A stretch of 64,000 nt of DNA from a bacterium. Its GTDB lineage: Bacteria; UBA4055. The position numbers and the translations under genes were made by a program. Each line of letters opens with the position of its first letter. Position 1 is the stretch's first letter. Where the stretch lies: positions 1 to 64,000 of the forward strand of contig JAKQBN010000078.1 in NCBI GenBank assembly GCA_029559475.1, read 5' to 3'. The notes under the pieces are model-generated. The model was given only the letters and a program-made list of their open reading frames with translations. It did not search any database and had not been told where the DNA came from. This document shows, piece after piece, positions 63,663 through 64,000 of the stretch.

Positions 63663-63689
63663 AAAAATCCCGGAATCCCGGGATTTTTT
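63663..63689. terminator. Bidirectional terminator
   Basis: AAAAAATCCCGG-AAT-CCCGGGATTTTTT between convergent rpmB and the acyltransferase gene. Confidence 0.85.
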
Positions 63690-64000
63690 TATTTCGGACT
63701 TGTCTTATATCTTTTATGGATCCACCAGTAATGATCCGGATCGGCTTTGATCTGATCCTCAAGCATTTTTGTATAGCGTTGAACCAGAGTGTGAATTTTA
63801 TCATCCTGCGATAAACCCGAATTTTGAATATCTGAGTAATCCACAAAAGTAAAGGAGAGATGATGTTTCGATATATCATTCTTATCTCTGACAGTGTTAA
63901 CCAGAAGCATTGGAACATTGTATTTTAAGCAGATCACCGCCGGATTCTTGTGGGTGGACGCGGGCTTATTGAAGAATTCAACGAATATACCGTGCTTTCT
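63689..64000 (-). CDS. LpxL/HtrB-type lipid A acyltransferase, C-terminal part
   Basis: The 3' part (103 codons) of a gene whose start lies past the window edge. The frame stays open to base 64000 and reads KHGIFVEFFNKPASTH, then PAVICLKYNVPMLL, and ends DPDHYWWIHKRYKTSPK. These are the typical end of LpxL/LpxM-type acyltransferases, which add the secondary acyl chain to lipid A at the inner membrane. Which chain cannot be told. Confidence 0.88.
   Translation of the reverse strand, partial: RKHGIFVEFFNKPASTHKNPAVICLKYNVPMLLVNTVRDKNDISKHHLSFTFVDYSDIQNSGLSQDDKIHTLVQRYTKMLEDQIKADPDHYWWIHKRYKTSPK

Overview
The window looks like chromosome from a Gram-negative bacterium in or near the FCB (Fibrobacteres-Chlorobi-Bacteroidetes) superphylum. 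Supporting signs are an LptE-type lipoprotein, an LpxL-type acyltransferase, a PorV/PorQ-like protein, many lipoproteins, and a 29-residue basic AURKAIP1/COX24-type protein next to an HU gene. Most starts carry clear AGGAGG-type ribosome binding sites, and several promoters fit TTGnnn-N17-TAtaaT. Neither is typical of classical Bacteroidia, so a deep FCB lineage (for example a Delongbacteria-like candidate phylum) is my inference, not a demonstrated identity.

Layout. 0.1-9.2 kb: Ig-like lipoprotein, nadC, a phosphodiesterase, a radical SAM protein, a DacF-type D,D-carboxypeptidase, queC, two envelope proteins and dprA. 9.2-21.7 kb: obg, two adjacent tRNA-Pro genes, rimO, a PLP decarboxylase, a HAD phosphatase, the tiny COX24-type gene, HU, a LysM transglycosylase, phosphohexomutase, trpS, a PyrK-like flavoprotein and apbE. 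21.8-29.2 kb: one long plus-strand operon behind a good sigma-70-like promoter: panB, panC, a GlmU-type uridylyltransferase, two envelope proteins, and a MurL-MurD2 pair that points to the alternative route for putting D-Glu into peptidoglycan, then an M48 peptidase. 29.2-33.9 kb: YkuD transpeptidase, purF, flavodoxin and unknowns on the minus strand.

34.0-45.1 kb is an accessory island. It is bounded by two divergent, oppositely oriented, attC-like hairpin sites that also share flanking words. It holds a coiled-coil membrane protein, a 1575-residue lipoprotein with 14 fibronectin-III-like modules and a C-terminal FGE/sulfatase fold, then an AT-rich block: a TIR protein, a possible HEPN-like protein, an 81-residue protein, a two-TM protein and a Schlafen/AlbA_2-type ATPase. 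This block is the best candidate for an undescribed, possibly defensive, system.

45.3-64 kb returns to core functions: DUF58, ahcY, PorV-like, HutD, a COG2509 flavoprotein, an RRM protein, a sigma-54 activator coupled to lptE, adenosine-specific kinase, envelope proteins, two tandem MIO-type ammonia-lyases (the second with Ala-Cys-Gly instead of Ala-Ser-Gly), L28 and a partial lpxL.
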